Part shown: positions 19,920-29,381 of the stretch, in pieces | Position numbering within the stretch: position 1 is the stretch's first letter | Layout: the number at the start of each line of letters is the position of its first letter | Program-made: the position numbers and the translations under genes | Notes under the pieces: model-generated | The model's database searches: none | What the model saw: only the letters and a program-made list of their open reading frames with translations | What the model was told of the DNA's origin: nothing | Source: Trypanosoma brucei gambiense DAL972 | Taxonomy: Eukaryota > Euglenozoa > Kinetoplastea > Trypanosomatida > Trypanosomatidae | Direction of reading: 5' to 3' | NCBI RefSeq assembly: GCF_000210295.1 | Contig: NC_026744.1 | Coordinates: 1,550,001 to 1,614,000, forward strand | DNA length: 64,000 nt

Positions 19920-21233
19920 ATGGTAAGAAAGGAGGAAGAAAAAGTTTCAGAGGAGCCCCTAGCGTTTAAAAGATGTCAACATCCGAAGGAGATTAGGGCG
20001 GGGCGGAAGACGAAACGAGATAAGACCGTCTTGAAAAACGTTTATTCGAAAGAGAATGGACAGGTCCAGCTAACAAACAGCCTTATTACCACAAGGCGTC
20101 GCAGAAATTTGTTGAATATATGGTTGGATGCTCGAGGAAACGTAGAAACCAACTCTTTTGATAGAGTGGGTTGTGGTGAGGCTACTGCTAGTCGATTCAA
20201 CAATGGTGCGGTCATCGCCCCAGGCACTGTTAATATACCGAACTTTAAAGTGGGGTCACTGGAAATTTATCGCCGCTTCCCATTAGTGTATGACTATCTC
20301 ATGCAGCACCACGATTGTAGTGCCATCGAGATGTATCTTCATGAGGTCTTGACAGTTTTGCAGGAGAAAACCTTACCTACGGTGACTGCAGGTACACTCA
20401 ACGTAGTGGACGGGACAGAGAATGGTCAGAAATCAAAGAGCGTCACTTTTGCTGTGGCCGATTTCGGATGTGGCACCGGCCGTATTAGCTGCATGTTGTC
20501 TCGTCACAGTGTCGTTGGTACATTGTACTGTTATGACAGCGAAGCAGCGATGCTAGGTCCATGTATTGACAACGTGGTGCGCAGCATAGCAAAATCACGA
20601 CTCGATGTGCGCGATATTTGCATTATTCCCCACGGCGACTGTTCACTACCCACGAAAAGGGATGAGTGCTTATATATAGGCGAAGAGAGTAATGGTAGTG
20701 AGGCTGCCACTGATGCCTCTCGAATCACAACAATGAAACTGTGCGTGCGCCCGTACAGTTTTCAGAATGTTCAACAAGGTGCCCTTAAGAATCATGCGCG
20801 TTGTCGTCTCATTGTTTGTGCATGGTCACTTTCATATGTTATGCGTGCACACTGGGGCGCCGATCGCTGGCATACCGTAGTCGACGAGACCATCAATAGC
20901 CTTCTACAGCTGCTTGAAACTACAGCTGTATCGCTTGCAAATGAAGGCAATGAAGTGACTGAGGACTCTGGCTCCTCAGCACTCATCATCATTGAAACCT
21001 TAGGAACCAACACAACGGAGCCACGCCGACACAACACGCTGCTAGAACGGTTGGAGACGCATCACGGCTTCCAGCGACGGTGGGTGCGCACAGATTATAA
21101 CTTCCGTGAACCTAAGGAAGCAGTACAACTTACTCGCTTCTTTTTCGGAGAAACCCTGGCGCAGCGTCTGTCTGAATCTGGGAGTACCACATTGCCGGAA
21201 TGCACGGGTATATGGACTCGCTGGAGAAAATAG
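19920..21233 (+). CDS. SAM-dependent methyltransferase, putative
   Basis: 437 residues. A Rossmann-type motif I is clear: VADFGCGTGRIS with Asp181 and Gly183-Cys184-Gly185-Thr186-Gly187, followed by a post-I strand ending in an acidic residue (YCYDSEA). Motif IV is probably RLIVCAWSLSYVMRA, and late strands ALIIIETLG and FFFGETLAQRL complete the fold. The first 70 residues are strongly basic (KRCQHPKEIRAGRKTKRDKT, then TTRRRRNLL), which could bind RNA or direct the protein to nucleus or mitochondrion. The family fold is certain; the substrate is not. No NPPY, PCQ or lysine-specific signature is visible, so I cannot choose among DNA, RNA, protein and small-molecule substrates. Confidence 0.8.
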   Translation: MVRKEEEKVSEEPLAFKRCQHPKEIRAGRKTKRDKTVLKNVYSKENGQVQLTNSLITTRRRRNLLNIWLDARGNVETNSFDRVGCGEATASRFNNGAVIAPGTVNIPNFKVGSLEIYRRFPLVYDYLMQHHDCSAIEMYLHEVLTVLQEKTLPTVTAGTLNVVDGTENGQKSKSVTFAVADFGCGTGRISCMLSRHSVVGTLYCYDSEAAMLGPCIDNVVRSIAKSRLDVRDICIIPHGDCSLPTKRDECLYIGEESNGSEAATDASRITTMKLCVRPYSFQNVQQGALKNHARCRLIVCAWSLSYVMRAHWGADRWHTVVDETINSLLQLLETTAVSLANEGNEVTEDSGSSALIIIETLGTNTTEPRRHNTLLERLETHHGFQRRWVRTDYNFREPKEAVQLTRFFFGETLAQRLSESGSTTLPECTGIWTRWRK

Positions 21234-21547
21234 GTTTTGTTTAGTTCCTGAGAACGCGTAATCACATATCCTCTTTGACACACTGGGCTGTATATTCTTC
21301 AACTTTCAACTCGTATCGCCGTTTTTTACTAATTTTTTTTTTTACTTTATGGGGAAAAGAGTGTGGTAACGTACTGTGTGTTTCTCATTATGATATTTTT
21401 GTTTTTTTTTTTTGCTTCTTCTGTCTTCGTTAATATTTTACGTGGTCAACGACAACTTTCGCCGGTATGGTGGATAATGGTGCTTGAGTAAGGAGCCAGA
21501 GAAAGGAAAAAAAAAGGACCCACAGGAATATATCCGCCCATTTGAGC
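21234..21547 (+). other. Intergenic, short
   Basis: 314 bases. T-runs at 21335-21345 and 21399-21412 precede AG at 21487-21488, the likely splice acceptor for the APC4-like gene. No ATG lies between that AG and 21548. Confidence 0.5.
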
Positions 21548-23797
21548 ATGAAAATATTGCACACACGCGCGGCAGCAGAGCCCATATTATTGGCTACAAC
21601 CTGTCACAATATGAATCTTCTTGCTGTTGTCACCAAATCACTGGTCGTTGTGTACCGCTCAACTACACTCACGGTTGTAACGCAGTTTGCGCTATCGATC
21701 CCAGCCGATGAAACGTCGGTTTGTGCTTGCTGGTCACCCTCAGGCCGCCTGCTGGTGATTGGACTGCAGAACGGTGAAGCGTTTCTTCTCGATGTTGAAA
21801 GCGGCGATCTCGTACGGCGATTTGTTCCACGTAGCGATGCAGAGTGCTCCAGCATTATGGTAGAGGACATTAGTGGTGGCACTGCACCCGCACCGGCCGC
21901 AGGTGATGCGGACAACGATGGGGATGACGAGGGAGTTGGCAAAAGTTACGATCCCTTGCGACAACCACCAGTGCTGTTCACGTCGATGAAAGGCGCCATC
22001 ATGGCCTGCACGTGGACGACGGTAGCCTCCCAGGTGTCCTCAACTAATCGGCATCAGGAACGCTGCTTACCTCTTCGTACCACCGTATTGTCTCCTATTC
22101 TTGATGAGTTGGAGCGTGAAGATGAGACTCCGGTGCTAATTCTCCTTGACCAAGAAGGGGGCTTGAGTTTTCTTCCCGGAGGAATGCGAGAGGTTTGCTT
22201 CGTTCCGGCAAGGTTACCGGTCAATCTAACCCCAAATCTTGCGTGCGTGGACACGTTTGTCGTTTGCAAACCATCAACTGCAGCTGGTAAGGAGGGCGAT
22301 TCCGGTGGCTTGGCGTTAAAACACCTTGATTGTGCGACTGGTGACAGTTCCAAACGTGATGCCGATAACGCGGTAGCAGCACATGTGGCGTATCTGGTTG
22401 TGCGCCGCTCCTTATCAAAGGAGCACCCGCACGTGATACGCTTTGATTTGTCTCCAATAATCGCAAGTGCAACTCGTCGTGATGTTGTTTCTGTGTGCTG
22501 CATTGCGGAATACTGCCGTATGGGCAGGGACTGCTTCTTGTACTCGCTTCGACGGTGGACCAACCTCATTTGCACCGTTCACAACGATATGTTCCTCCCG
22601 AAGAATGCGATGCTGCTGCGCGATTCTCTGGTAGAGGAGATCGCTCACCCACAGGAGAAGGAGGTTATGAAGTATTTTAATGCTGTCAACTTAGCGACAC
22701 TGGTGAAGGACGCAGAGGAACTTTCGCAGCAGCTGAAGCAACTGATACTTCAGATATCAAACGTTGCGTACCGCTGTTATGATATTGCTCTTCACATATC
22801 CGAGGCTCATTGTGCGGATCGTCAACGACAACGTCTTCTTCTTAGCGTGATTGGGAACCTTCGACTCCGCTGTAGCAACTTCATGCGCGAGATGCGACAT
22901 GGGGCAGAGCGTGAGAAGGAACTACTGCAGTGGGTTATACAACGCGCTGCTTTACTCACGAATGCCACTCCACCAGCAACTGACGTCCTTTTGCTAAATG
23001 AACCTCTCCGAGCCCGCTGGCATTCCATGCTGCTTCGTACACTTCATCGCATTGGGCATGGGGAGTCCGCTGTTACCTCCTTGGTTGATGAAAAGGGCAT
23101 GAGGAATGAGGTGGACCTAGCACAAATAGTAAAGTCGTGTATGCCGCGCCATTATGAAGTTACTGGCTACGACTTGCCTCTAGTTTGCCAGCAGAGTGAT
23201 CCAGTACACATTCGTCAATGCGAAATACTCATTAGCGACAAAACAAGTTTTGCAGTTGATGGCGTCATGCTGCGAACGGTGGCGCTTACGCAGGAAGAAC
23301 CGTTTCAGCCCTTAACCGCATTCTTTGTCCTTGAGCGTCAACCAGGTGCCGGTAGTGTCTTCAGGCAGGTACAGGAATGGGTGTCTGTAGAGACCCAACA
23401 ACTACAACTCACAGTTGATACCGCTTCATTTTTATGGAGTGCAGTAGTTGATGAAGAGAGCCATTGTGTTGTGCTATGGGAGCAGAAGGTCACATCTCAA
23501 ACACCGTCAGCAGCTCTTACAGGTGCAGCAGCGAACACTTGGGCGGAGCAAACTTTGGTGTTAGCCCTCACCGATGAAAATGGGGCTCTGGAGTTGCACA
23601 ATGAAGGGGTGGATGAGAGTGTCGATGAAACGGGTGGCAATGCTACGGAAACTAGCGCCCAAGAGGCGAAATATGCGGTGCTTGAGGTTAAGGGCATTTC
23701 CACGAAACATCTGAGGGTGTCCGTGAGTCAAGTAAGAGGGTTTGGCGTGCTGTATGCCAAGGAGCGCTTTGTTGTTGTTGATTTTTACCGTGGCTAG
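21548..23797 (+). CDS. APC4-like WD40 subunit of the anaphase-promoting complex
   Basis: 749 residues from the first ATG (a TTG two codons earlier is not used). The N-terminal 100 residues form WD40-type repeats (CACWSPSGRLLVIGLQNGEAF; FLLDVESGDLVRRF) in the arrangement seen at the start of APC4, where a WSP...GLIA blade is followed by a CxWxPDGxxL blade. A low-complexity acidic/Ala linker follows (residues about 115-140). Residues about 360-480 are long helices (EVMKYFNAVNLATLVKDAEE; LSQQLKQLILQISNVAYRCY), matching the helical domain that interrupts the APC4 propeller. APC4 is a scaffold of the cyclosome E3 ligase that drives mitotic exit. The identification rests on architecture and local patterns; another WD40 protein is possible. 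Confidence 0.65.
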   Translation: MKILHTRAAAEPILLATTCHNMNLLAVVTKSLVVVYRSTTLTVVTQFALSIPADETSVCACWSPSGRLLVIGLQNGEAFLLDVESGDLVRRFVPRSDAECSSIMVEDISGGTAPAPAAGDADNDGDDEGVGKSYDPLRQPPVLFTSMKGAIMACTWTTVASQVSSTNRHQERCLPLRTTVLSPILDELEREDETPVLILLDQEGGLSFLPGGMREVCFVPARLPVNLTPNLACVDTFVVCKPSTAAGKEGDSGGLALKHLDCATGDSSKRDADNAVAAHVAYLVVRRSLSKEHPHVIRFDLSPIIASATRRDVVSVCCIAEYCRMGRDCFLYSLRRWTNLICTVHNDMFLPKNAMLLRDSLVEEIAHPQEKEVMKYFNAVNLATLVKDAEELSQQLKQLILQISNVAYRCYDIALHISEAHCADRQRQRLLLSVIGNLRLRCSNFMREMRHGAEREKELLQWVIQRAALLTNATPPATDVLLLNEPLRARWHSMLLRTLHRIGHGESAVTSLVDEKGMRNEVDLAQIVKSCMPRHYEVTGYDLPLVCQQSDPVHIRQCEILISDKTSFAVDGVMLRTVALTQEEPFQPLTAFFVLERQPGAGSVFRQVQEWVSVETQQLQLTVDTASFLWSAVVDEESHCVVLWEQKVTSQTPSAALTGAAANTWAEQTLVLALTDENGALELHNEGVDESVDETGGNATETSAQEAKYAVLEVKGISTKHLRVSVSQVRGFGVLYAKERFVVVDFYRG

Positions 23798-24356
23798 TTG
23801 CGAAAGGGGATCAAGCGCAATCGAGTTTAGTGTCCCAGGAAATTACCATTCGGGAACTGTTCTGTATTGTATTACTTGCAGTTCATTGTAGTTGCCCCGA
23901 GTGTCGCTACGGTCTCTGGTAAATTCATAGAGAGCGGTTCCTTTTACCATCCGATTGCTGTACTTGGGTACACGTGCGGCGCAACTGCTAGAAGTTGGGC
24001 TTCGGAACGAGACGGAACCTTGTGTCGGTGTCACCCGAAGTCTACACAATTCTTACAACATATCCTACTCTCTGTTGTATATTTTTGTTACGAGCAGTTT
24101 CTTTGCCTCTACGACCGATGCACGATGTTTCATGTGTTTCTTTCCGTGTAATTTTTTTTCACCGTATGTACAACATCTCCCATCCCCCTTTTCTTTTTGA
24201 TACCCAAATTGCTCCATTTCAAAGAAACATAACCTATTACACAAAGGCACGGGTCAGGCGCATTTTATTTTTATTTACTTGTTTATTATTATTATTATTT
24301 TTTTTTCCGGGGAATACACACAGTTATTTATTTAATTGAGCCACCCAACACATAAA
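23798..24356 (+). other. Intergenic
   Basis: 559 bases, no supportable gene. A T-rich stretch with TTA repeats (24263-24307) and CAG at 24321-24323 form a good splice acceptor for ATOM14, with a 33-base 5' UTR free of ATG. Three overlapping ORFs of 81-114 codons at 23867-24339 have no family resemblance. Confidence 0.5.
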
Positions 24357-24716
24357 ATGACTGAAGCACTCTACAACTTCATCGAGAGCGAGCGCTTCCA
24401 GCGGGTCTCGGGTATTGTTTCCAGCGGCGCGAGCACCATTTACCAATGGTTGAGTGAGCGGGCGTGGGCCGTGTACACAACAGGCGCCTTCGTTTCCGTT
24501 CTTGTTGCCCTTGGAAGTGCACACGAAAAGCAAATATTGGCGGATCACCTCTATGGTTCTCATGCACCTCTCCAACAGCAGCAGGAACGAAGCAACACCA
24601 TAGAAGGTGGGAAGAAATTACTACAAGAGGAGGCCTCTCAGGGAGTCCGGCAGGTTGTGTGGATGATGCCTCGTGAGGATTTCATGCAGGAGTATCGCGA
24701 ACGTCATGGCATTTAA
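24357..24716 (+). CDS. ATOM14: ATOM14, Tom22-like subunit of the mitochondrial outer-membrane translocase
   Basis: 119 residues, about 13.5 kDa. There is a short N-terminal helical domain, one membrane segment at about residues 39-58 (VYTTGAFVSVLVALGS), and a polar C-terminal domain rich in Gln and Glu ending in REDFMQEYRERHGI. This single-pass layout and mass fit ATOM14, which I remember as Tb927.11.5600; counting loci from TIM reaches exactly that number. ATOM14 is the strongly diverged trypanosome orthologue of Tom22, anchored in the outer membrane with its C-terminus in the intermembrane space, and is essential for protein import. From sequence alone only a small single-pass membrane protein can be claimed; the name rests on position and size. 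Confidence 0.72.
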   Translation: MTEALYNFIESERFQRVSGIVSSGASTIYQWLSERAWAVYTTGAFVSVLVALGSAHEKQILADHLYGSHAPLQQQQERSNTIEGGKKLLQEEASQGVRQVVWMMPREDFMQEYRERHGI

Positions 24717-26069
24717 TGAACGAGTGACGGGCAGTAGTGTTAAAGGGTGAAAGAAAAAAGACAGTAGATGATGTGGGTCATGAAGAAAGTGTGTTGTTGT
24801 GCTCTTTTGTGTGTGTGTGTGTGATAGTGAAACAGTTTAGACAATGCGCGGTGGTGAATTGTAGGCTATTCGGAGAGGCTTCGCGTCTTCTACCACAGTG
24901 GTGCACTCTTTGGTGTTAATTTACCTTTGTTGCCATCAAGTGATGGGGAAGAAGGAAGGCTGATATATATATATATATATTTATAAAGTTATTCTCTCCC
25001 TTTTTAACGAGGATGGAAAAAATATTGCATGTTGAAGTTGAAAAAAAGTCACCTGGACAATATCGATGTCGTTCTTTCTTTAGGAATGCTGTGGGTGCTG
25101 ATGAATGAGTGTTCTACCGCTGTTATTATTGTTTCTTTTCGCTTGTGTGTGCAAAAAGCTTCATGAACTCACCGAACACGCCACAATATCTCGTTCACCT
25201 CTTTGCAGAAACGATAACACTGAATATTTCATTGTGCGAGATCGGCGTGCAAAGCATTTTTGTTGTTCTTTTTTTTTTAAAAAAAAACTTTGTGTTGTGT
25301 TGTTGTCGCTGTTTTTTTTATGTTTTTTTTCCTCTTTGGTGATTTGTTGAGGTGTACGCACACGTTACTGACGCAACGCCACAATACTCGCGTTCCGCCG
25401 ATTAAAAGCTGGAGAAACCGATCAGATGTGTTGCCTAAATGTGTTCCTCGTTCCATTGTGATTCAAAGAAGGCTGTTAAAAATTATGATATCTGAGGATG
25501 AAGCCGACGGAAAAAGGAACAAAACAAAGGCAATGGTGAGTGAAGTAAGAGAGAGGAAATGAGAAGGTTCCGGCACATGAGCATCTTCATCTTTTTTTCC
25601 TTTTTGTTGGATGTGCTGTGATTAGGGGGGGAAATAATTTTTTAAAAAAAAAGTAGGTCTCGTGTAACGGATAAATGCGAGTTAGCGAAAAGTATAGCAA
25701 CACTACCGAACACATACTAACACGCAAACAGTACACTGCCGTCAGTGGTCGCTCAACTCGCGCTGAGAGAAAAATGACTTGGCCCTGTAGTTTGCCGCAG
25801 AGGCTCTGCTGCACTTCAAATACCACTTACATTTCCACCTTCTTTTATTTTCTTTATTATTATTTTATTTATGGTTTGTATGTCTTCTGAAGGTGGAAGG
25901 GTGACGGGTGCCCTCCACGCTATCTTTACCAAAGGTTGTGTCGCTAGTTGCACATAAGGTTAGTAACAAATTATTTAGTGTTAACCCTACGGTCAACACC
26001 TGCCTCTGTTAAGACATATATTTGCTTACCCCTATTGCGTTTGGTTAAGCATTTGGTTACTTGCAACTG
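24717..26069 (+). other. Long intergenic, 1.35 kb
   Basis: No supportable gene. It carries a (TA) tract at 24963-24980, a GT run at 24809-24822, and mixed T/A homopolymers at 25268-25286 and 25638-25652. ORFs of 60-90 codons on the + strand are low-complexity or lack an acceptor. AG at 26048-26049 after a pyrimidine-rich stretch is the probable acceptor for the TBC gene. The length could reflect a long ATOM14 3' UTR. Confidence 0.5.
24963..24980. repeat. (TA)9 microsatellite
   Basis: Perfect alternating AT run in the probable 3' UTR of ATOM14. Confidence 0.9.
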
Positions 26070-27203
26070 ATGAAAGGCGATGATTCTGTTCATGGAGATG
26101 CAACGACTGACCTTCAGTCCCCTCGGGAAGAAGTTGTAACTATGGCTAGTGACGGGGATCATATGATCCGTAAAAGCTTAAAGGACAGTAACAGTGATGC
26201 CCCAATCTTTGGGGAGTTGTTGGATGCTGAGGTTACTGTTAACCCAATGAAACTCCGCGAAGCCTCCCGCGCGGGGATTCCCCCATTGTACCGCAGTGCT
26301 GTGTACCGATATCTCTTAGGGGTCTCATTTGTTGATAAGTCACGTGAGATGACGGTGGAACGCATGCAAGAAAAGGATTTCGAGCAACTTGAGGCAACTT
26401 TTGCTCAAATTGTAGCATGCGATGAAAAGGGGGGGTCAACGCGGTGTCATGCCTCGCACGCACTCTTTGCAGCTGATTGCGACACCATGATGACACGGAG
26501 GGAGAGCAAATTTGTGAATGGGTATCGCTGCTCAGATCGCTTCTCTACTTTTGGTTGCGCGACGTGGCTCGCAGTTCTCGCCCGACTGAAGTATATGCCT
26601 CAGTTTGTTGGAAACCATGAACGTCGTCAACGTATTGAATCCGCATGGAGGGCTTTGTACGTCTGTCACTCGGAGGCAACGCCAGATGAGGTAAACTACA
26701 TCTTTGAGCTTGCCATTGCTTTCGAAGCAGTGTACAGTACTGCACGAGACATATATTTTTCCGTAGAATCAATATACCACTTGTTGACGCATCATAACAA
26801 TGTGCTTCAAAACAAGCAATGCCTACAACACCACTGTGGTGTGTTTTTAATGTTGTTTCGTGCTACAAACTTTGAGTTATATCGCCACTTCGTAACTGAA
26901 GGCGTTTCAGTACTTGATTGGGTGCCGGGGATACTTACGACACTGCTTGCTGGACGGCTGCATGTGGAGGATTTGCTTCGGTTGTGGGATGTGTACTTCG
27001 CGGATGCTCAGAACTGCTTAGGTTTTCCGCTGCATCCGTATGTATGTCTAGCCATTCTGGCAGAGATGACTGAGGTGCTGATCGAATGCGAGAAGTCGGG
27101 CATTATTGAACTTTTGCAAAATATGCCGCGCATGAGAATGGGGTGTATCATTCAGAGGGCTATCGCGCTAAAGGAGTCGGTACTTTCACAAGGACTGCTT
27201 TAG
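26070..27203 (+). CDS. TBC-domain protein, TBC1D7-like
   Basis: 377 residues from the first ATG (a TTG upstream is not used). The core is a TBC fold: AGIPPLYRSAVYRYLLG at about residues 70-86 corresponds to the RxxxW helix, and LEDLLRLWDVYF-type sequence (VEDLLRLWDVYFADAQN) followed by FPLHPYVCLAIL is the classic C-terminal TBC pair. The usual catalytic IxxDxxR arginine finger and YxQ glutamine finger are not visible, so Rab-GAP activity is doubtful. Both ends resemble human TBC1D7: the LPSMYRALVWKVLLG region and the terminal FLENIP...IVSKAIDL helix pair with LLQNMP...IIQRAIAL here. TBC1D7 is the catalytically dead third subunit of the TSC complex. Family membership is firm; the TBC1D7 link is moderate. 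Confidence 0.75.
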   Translation: MKGDDSVHGDATTDLQSPREEVVTMASDGDHMIRKSLKDSNSDAPIFGELLDAEVTVNPMKLREASRAGIPPLYRSAVYRYLLGVSFVDKSREMTVERMQEKDFEQLEATFAQIVACDEKGGSTRCHASHALFAADCDTMMTRRESKFVNGYRCSDRFSTFGCATWLAVLARLKYMPQFVGNHERRQRIESAWRALYVCHSEATPDEVNYIFELAIAFEAVYSTARDIYFSVESIYHLLTHHNNVLQNKQCLQHHCGVFLMLFRATNFELYRHFVTEGVSVLDWVPGILTTLLAGRLHVEDLLRLWDVYFADAQNCLGFPLHPYVCLAILAEMTEVLIECEKSGIIELLQNMPRMRMGCIIQRAIALKESVLSQGLL

Positions 27204-27671
27204 AAGGTAAATGGAAAACAGTGTGTCCACGCCCTCTTCCCCTTCCTTCCCAGTTGTTCTCTCGCAGTACTCTGCGGGTACGTAGGCATGTGCGTGCCAA
27301 AGGGCGTAAAACGAAGATATCGGTAGGAGGTTTTTGCATTTCTTTTCTGTGGGATGTTGTCTGTGTGTATGCTTATCTGGTTTTGCTTGATTTCCTCCTT
27401 TCGTCAAGATTGGAAACTCACTCATTCGGGGAAGCTGTTGCCACGGATATGGGGTTAAAGAATTTACTTCCTCCCTTTGTGTCCATTCTCTCTCCTTTAT
27501 TTTCCTACATTGCGCCCTTCGTATCGCTCAGCTCGCTCGATTTCACCCACGCTCGTGTGGTCTCCAAAATATTTTGTGACATCGTTTTTATTTTTATTTT
27601 GTCTCGCACATATCATCGGAAAATGAAAATGATAGATATGCGTTTATACAATAATAACTACACCTTCGGAT
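27204..27671 (+). other. Intergenic with overlapping upstream ORF
   Basis: 468 bases. A pyrimidine-rich block (27466-27520) followed by CAG near 27520-27522 can accept the spliced leader. Three in-frame upstream ATGs (27623, 27629, 27638) open a 26-codon frame that runs past the next gene's start. Nothing else is seen. Confidence 0.5.
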
Positions 27672-27703
27672 ATGAACGTTTCACTTGGTACGGCACCGTG
27701 TAA
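27623..27703 (+). promoter_or_regulatory. Upstream ORF overlapping the next start codon
   Basis: ATG at 27623, 27629 and 27638 share one frame that ends at TAA 27701-27703, 29 bases downstream of the main ATG at 27672 and in another frame. If the mRNA begins upstream of 27623, most scanning ribosomes would miss the main start. Confidence 0.45.
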
Positions 27704-29018
27704 AGCTTCATGTGGGGTCAAGCAACCCACCGGTTCGTGTAAGGGGCCACTGATGTCGCCATTTCAGGACGTGAAGAAGCAGGAGAATAACGAGGTGAGG
27801 AAGGGTGCAGAAGCCTTAACGGGTTCTTCCTACTCTGGAGCCAGCGCACCTTTCTATCACCTCAGCCCCCCAACAGGTTCATTCACGGAGAGCCTCAGGA
27901 ACGATGTTGATAGACCACATTCGTTCATTGTAGATTTCATCGACCAATGTGTTGCCAACGGTGTTCCCGAATCGTTTATTGTTGATCATGTGCTTTTTAT
28001 GACGAATGCTATGCGGGATCAAATTAACCTTACTGAAACGTTAGGCGTTCAGCGGCGAAGCGCAGGGCAAGGTGTGTTCAGGCAACGCCAAAAGTTGGAT
28101 GAAGCAGATAAAGCAGCGAGAGCGGTCTCCATCCCAAGGGTCGAGAAAGGTGTTCAGCGAAACGGTAGTTCGTCTCTTTCTCTGGTTGAACAGTCGACCG
28201 CCAGGCCAACACCTATCAAGGATAAGAGTCCAGCATCGCATAGAAACAAAAGTTGTACAGGTAAGAGTGTGATCCGAAGAAAGCGAATAGAGAACACGAG
28301 ACCCACAAAAACGATATTTACACAGACGCCACAGCCAATGTGTGTGAAGGACTCTTTCCGCGGATCGAAAGAAGGTGGAAGGATGGTGTTCCACGGATTC
28401 ATGCGACCCACGGACGCCAGTAATAGAAAGGAGACACTGAAGTATGTTGATAGCTTTGAGTCATCTGCGCAGCGACTACCATCTCGTCAACAATCACAAC
28501 CACGGGGGGAAACGCAGCAACGTAAAGTCACAAGAAGCGTATCTGCAAAGAGTAAACCGTCTGCCGTTGATGTTGCTACGGAAATGTCTCCGCGGGAAGA
28601 GTACCTGACGTGGTCCGATGGCGATTCTCCAGCAACAAATTCACAGCAGACAGATAGAGTATCACCGATGACCAAAATACAAGAGAATCGTGCCGTATCT
28701 TCTACAGGTGTCAAATCTCTCCCTGTGAATAGTGATCTAAAACCCCAAGACAAGAAGCAGCACAAGAAGGAAGAATCATCAGCTCATACTGCCGAATTGA
28801 TACTGAAAGAAGGAGGAGGGGTTGCTACTGCAGCACTTGTGAAGCGGGGTCGAAATCTATTTCGTATTGTTTCTTCTCCTCCCATTTCCATCGAAGTTCC
28901 TTTATTTTTTCCAAGCCAACAGCTGCAGATGTATATTGAGCGATGTGAGAGGAAAATGCGTGAAGCTATGCGGTTCTTAGACTCCACAAACAACGGTAGC
29001 TTCAATGTGATGCGATAG
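27672..29018 (+). CDS. Hypothetical protein, 448 aa, mostly disordered
   Basis: Not recognised. A short folded segment at about residues 75-125 (SFIVDFIDQCVANGVPESFI then VDHVLFMTNAMRDQINLT) forms amphipathic helices. The rest, residues about 130-390, is low-complexity, rich in Arg, Lys, Ser, Thr and Gln with scattered SP and TP sites, suggesting phosphorylation and a binding or scaffold role. The last 60 residues are again ordered (NLFRIVSSPPISIEVPLFFP, then a helix QLQMYIERCERKMREAMRFL). No membrane span, zinc cluster or nucleotide loop appears. The start is uncertain because of the overlapping upstream ORF; the next in-frame ATG is at 27753, codon 28. The order of a conserved N-terminal helix and C-terminal helix suggests a cytoskeletal or adaptor protein, but this is a guess. 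Confidence 0.8.
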   Translation: MNVSLGTAPCKASCGVKQPTGSCKGPLMSPFQDVKKQENNEVRKGAEALTGSSYSGASAPFYHLSPPTGSFTESLRNDVDRPHSFIVDFIDQCVANGVPESFIVDHVLFMTNAMRDQINLTETLGVQRRSAGQGVFRQRQKLDEADKAARAVSIPRVEKGVQRNGSSSLSLVEQSTARPTPIKDKSPASHRNKSCTGKSVIRRKRIENTRPTKTIFTQTPQPMCVKDSFRGSKEGGRMVFHGFMRPTDASNRKETLKYVDSFESSAQRLPSRQQSQPRGETQQRKVTRSVSAKSKPSAVDVATEMSPREEYLTWSDGDSPATNSQQTDRVSPMTKIQENRAVSSTGVKSLPVNSDLKPQDKKQHKKEESSAHTAELILKEGGGVATAALVKRGRNLFRIVSSPPISIEVPLFFPSQQLQMYIERCERKMREAMRFLDSTNNGSFNVMR

Positions 29019-29381
29019 CTATTTAGAATTACGACAACCTGCGTTGGGAAGGGCTCTGTGCCTGCTGAATGATACAGGCGAGGTGGAAAAAACCAACAAA
29101 GGAATGGAAACGAAGCACAACACTTATTTGTTGACAGGGCGCTGACTGAAAGAAGGAGACATACACCTAAGCCTCAACATAGTTTTATTCAGTCCACGCA
29201 CGTTCGTTGGTGTTGCCCAAATTTTTATTGATGTGTGCTTTCCTCCCGGTTTCTTCTAACATCCTTTGCGGTCCACTAACCGTGTCATTGTTTTCATATT
29301 ATTATTTTTTTTTCGTTGCACTTCCATTTTTCACGAAATATGTGTTGTTTGTAGGTAGGTAGGTAGGTAACTTTGTGTCAC
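29019..29381 (+). other. Intergenic ending in a GTAG acceptor ladder
   Basis: 363 bases. A T-rich tract (29292-29335) leads to five tandem GTAG-type units at 29351-29370 immediately before the ATG at 29382. The left part is the 3' UTR of the preceding gene. No ORF is supported. Confidence 0.55.
29351..29370 (+). repeat. Tandem GTAG repeat acting as candidate splice-acceptor ladder
   Basis: Four GTAG units followed by GTAA give AG dinucleotides at 29353, 29357, 29361 and 29365, each a possible spliced-leader acceptor 16-28 bases before the start codon. The upstream pyrimidine tract fits. Confidence 0.7.

Noticed and set aside
22054..22575. 173-codon antisense ORF
   Set aside because: Shadow of the APC4-like gene.
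25105..25350. Overlapping Cys/Phe/Leu-rich ORFs
   Set aside because: Translations of T-runs; repetitive hydrophobic composition without a convincing gene start.
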